Assembly (NCBI GenBank): GCA_002713495.1
Contig: PATA01000018.1
Location: 36,772-43,715 of the forward strand
Reading direction: 5' to 3'
Length of the DNA: 6,944 bases
From: Flavobacteriaceae bacterium
Lineage (GTDB): Bacteria; Bacteroidota; Bacteroidia; Flavobacteriales; Flavobacteriaceae
Shown here: one piece after another, positions 5,453-6,944 of the stretch
How the letters are laid out: every line of letters begins with the position of its first letter
Position numbering within the stretch: position 1 is the stretch's first letter
Translations under genes and position numbers: made by a program
The notes under the pieces: model-generated
The model's database searches: none
What the model was told of the DNA's origin: nothing
The model's input: only the letters and a program-made list of their open reading frames with translations

Positions 5453-6724
5453 ATGCTTAGGCTCAATATTAATTATCTTTTTATTCTACTGATTACTCCA
5501 TTAATTCTTTCCTGTGATAACAATTCAAACACTACAAATGCCGATAGTGAAAACGAATTAATCAAAAAAGCTCTTGAAATTCATGATCGAGTGCTTACAC
5601 TTGATACTCACGCTGACACACCGTTGAGAATGATTCAACCCGGTTTCGACTTGTCTGAACGACACGATCCAAGTGATACAGGTTCAAAATTAGATTATCC
5701 AAGAATGATTGAGGGAGGTCTCGATGCTGTATTCTTTGCAGCTTTTGTAGCTCAAGATATTCGAGATAATGATGGGCATAGTAGGGCAAAAAACCTCTGT
5801 CTGCAGATGATTGATTCAATTATAGCTTCTACAAAAAGAAATTCCGACATAGTTGGTTTAGCACTTAACCCTGAGGATGCATATAAACTAGAAAAAGAAG
5901 GTAAGCGTGCTATATATATCGGTATTGAAAATGGCTATCCAGTTGGTAATGACCTTTCAAATATTAGTTTGTATTATGATAAAGGGGTTAGGTACATTAC
6001 ATTAGTGCATTCATCTAATAATGATTTAGCTGATTCTTCAACTGACTCAAAAGGTTCTGAACACAATGGACTAAGTGATTTAGGTAATGAAGTTGTAAAA
6101 GAAATGAATCGTTTAGGAATTATGGTTGATGTTTCTCATGGTAGCGATAGTTTATTTTATGACACTATTGCTCTTTCGAAAGCTCCAATCATTGCAAGTC
6201 ATTCAAATGCAAGAAGTGTTACAAACCACAAGAGAAACATGACTGATGATATGCTAAGGTTAATGGCCAAAAATGGTGGTGTTGTTCAACTTACAATGCT
6301 ATCTAATTATCTACGTGAAGTTCCGCCCAATACCAAAAAAGATTCTGCTGTTGCGGCTTTAAAAGCCTCTATGAAACCAGTTACAGAAATGACCGAGGAA
6401 GAACAAAACAAAGCCAGAAAATTAATGCAAGAGCTTAACAATAAATTTCCTGCACCTCCAGCAACAGTTAAAAATGTAGTCGATCATATTGATCATATAG
6501 TCAAGATCGCTGGAGTTGATCATGTTGGTATTGGATGCGACTTCGACGGAGGAGGTGGGATTGAAGGTGTTTTTGATGCTAGCGAAGTTATGAATATTAC
6601 AATAGAACTTGTTAGAAGAGGTTATTCTGAAGAACAGATTGAAAAAATTTGGGGTGGTAATCTAATTCGAGTTTTCAGGGATGTTCAGGCCATTGCGAAA
6701 AAAATCCAAGCTGAAGAAGTTTAA
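5453..6724 (+). CDS. Membrane dipeptidase (peptidase family M19), lipoprotein
   Basis: Enzymes of this family are zinc-dependent and hydrolyse dipeptides, often with broad specificity including D-residues at the C-terminal side. Residues 1-20 end in LILS before Cys21, a lipobox, so the mature protein should be a lipid-anchored envelope protein. The binuclear zinc site is complete: His53 and Asp55 (DTHAD), bridging Glu159 (GIENG), His229 (VDVSH) and His250 (ASHSNAR). Asp363 (GIGCDFDGGGG) is the usual catalytic-site aspartate, and His186 (YITLVH) with Arg254 matches substrate-contact residues of mammalian renal dipeptidase. WGGNLIRVF (400-408) is the typical C-terminal signature. At 423 residues it has normal length for the bacterial lipoprotein forms. 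AAGG at 5447-5450 lies only two bases before the ATG, so it is not a well-placed Shine-Dalgarno; the signal peptide fixes the start. The next gene follows after 14 bp, suggesting an operon. Confidence 0.96.
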   Translation: MLRLNINYLFILLITPLILSCDNNSNTTNADSENELIKKALEIHDRVLTLDTHADTPLRMIQPGFDLSERHDPSDTGSKLDYPRMIEGGLDAVFFAAFVAQDIRDNDGHSRAKNLCLQMIDSIIASTKRNSDIVGLALNPEDAYKLEKEGKRAIYIGIENGYPVGNDLSNISLYYDKGVRYITLVHSSNNDLADSSTDSKGSEHNGLSDLGNEVVKEMNRLGIMVDVSHGSDSLFYDTIALSKAPIIASHSNARSVTNHKRNMTDDMLRLMAKNGGVVQLTMLSNYLREVPPNTKKDSAVAALKASMKPVTEMTEEEQNKARKLMQELNNKFPAPPATVKNVVDHIDHIVKIAGVDHVGIGCDFDGGGGIEGVFDASEVMNITIELVRRGYSEEQIEKIWGGNLIRVFRDVQAIAKKIQAEEV

Positions 6725-6738
6725 TACCTCTTTATTAT

Positions 6739-6944
6739 ATGATTGTGTTACGATTGTTATTTTTAATGATTTTACTTTGCACGACAATAAATGCTTATGC
6801 GCATCCTCTAAAGCTATCATTGTGTGAAATTGAGTACTCATCTGAGAAAAAAAAAATATCTATAAATCTTAAACTTTTTCTAACAGATGTAAATGAAGCA
6901 ATCGTATTTGATCCATACAGTAAAGAACTAGCTTTTTGTCAACC
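6739..6944 (+). CDS. DUF6702-like exported protein, N-terminal 68 residues (cut by window end)
   Basis: The frame starts at ATG 6739, 14 bp after the dipeptidase stop, and runs open to the window end. Residues 1-21 (MIVLRLLFLMILL, ending AYA before HPLK) are a standard Sec signal peptide. An ATG at 6766 is an alternative start but would shorten the signal. The mature N-terminus HPLKLSLCEIEYSSEKKKIS followed by INLKLFLTDVNEAI matches the opening of DUF6702 proteins of Bacteroidota, in which a His-Pro start and an EIEY strand precede a 'KLF.DD.E.A' segment. The role of that family is unknown to me; members often sit beside peptidase genes, which fits the dipeptidase here. The C-terminus is not visible. 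Confidence 0.82.
   Translation, partial: MIVLRLLFLMILLCTTINAYAHPLKLSLCEIEYSSEKKKISINLKLFLTDVNEAIVFDPYSKELAFCQ

Noticed and set aside
5595..5819. 74-residue - strand frame inside the dipeptidase gene
   Set aside because: It is antisense to the catalytic HxD region of a complete M19 enzyme and has no features of its own.
1..6944. CRISPR array, IS element, integrase or toxin-antitoxin pair
   Set aside because: No spaced direct repeats, transposase or integrase motifs, terminal inverted repeats or short overlapping toxin-antitoxin genes were found on either strand.

Overview
The window is AT-rich, about two-thirds A+T by eye. Most starts lack a strong Shine-Dalgarno. Its gene families include a Tat-exported Gfo/Idh/MocA oxidoreductase, an M19 dipeptidase lipoprotein, a DUF6702-type protein and several small secreted proteins of unknown function. 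Together these point to a member of the Bacteroidota, most likely a marine flavobacterium. This placement is inference from protein style; no taxonomic marker is complete here.

Layout. Positions 1-214 hold the 3' half of a tmRNA gene (ssrA, + strand), followed by a clear intrinsic terminator (221-248). Convergent to it on the - strand is a Gfo/Idh/MocA-family oxidoreductase (1755 down to 290). It is split into two frames at a run of seven A on the coding strand (1195-1201). Adding one A, or a -1 slip on that run, restores a single 488-residue protein. From 2002 to 4484 (+ strand) come two genes with no assigned function. The first encodes a 571-residue, highly charged, low-complexity protein without a signal peptide and with a five-fold Lys-Gly repeat. 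The second encodes a 229-residue Sec-exported protein. The non-coding stretch 4485-4781 carries a decayed tRNA-like 3' end and a weak resemblance to a tmRNA 5' end, which may be the footprint of an old integration or deletion. A secreted 164-residue DUF4177-like protein follows on the - strand (5276 down to 4782). Divergent from it is a probable two-gene operon on the + strand: an M19 membrane dipeptidase lipoprotein (5453-6724), then the start of a DUF6702-like exported protein (6739 to the window end).

How the genes relate. No pathway links the whole window. The tmRNA serves ribosome rescue. The oxidoreductase, if expressed full length, would act in the periplasm on a sugar-like substrate. 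The dipeptidase would cleave dipeptides in the cell envelope. The least explained part is the 571/229-residue pair together with the tRNA-like scar downstream. The pair could be cargo carried by a mobile or accessory region, but no integrase, transposase, secretion apparatus or CRISPR array is visible, so no complete new system can be claimed from this sequence.
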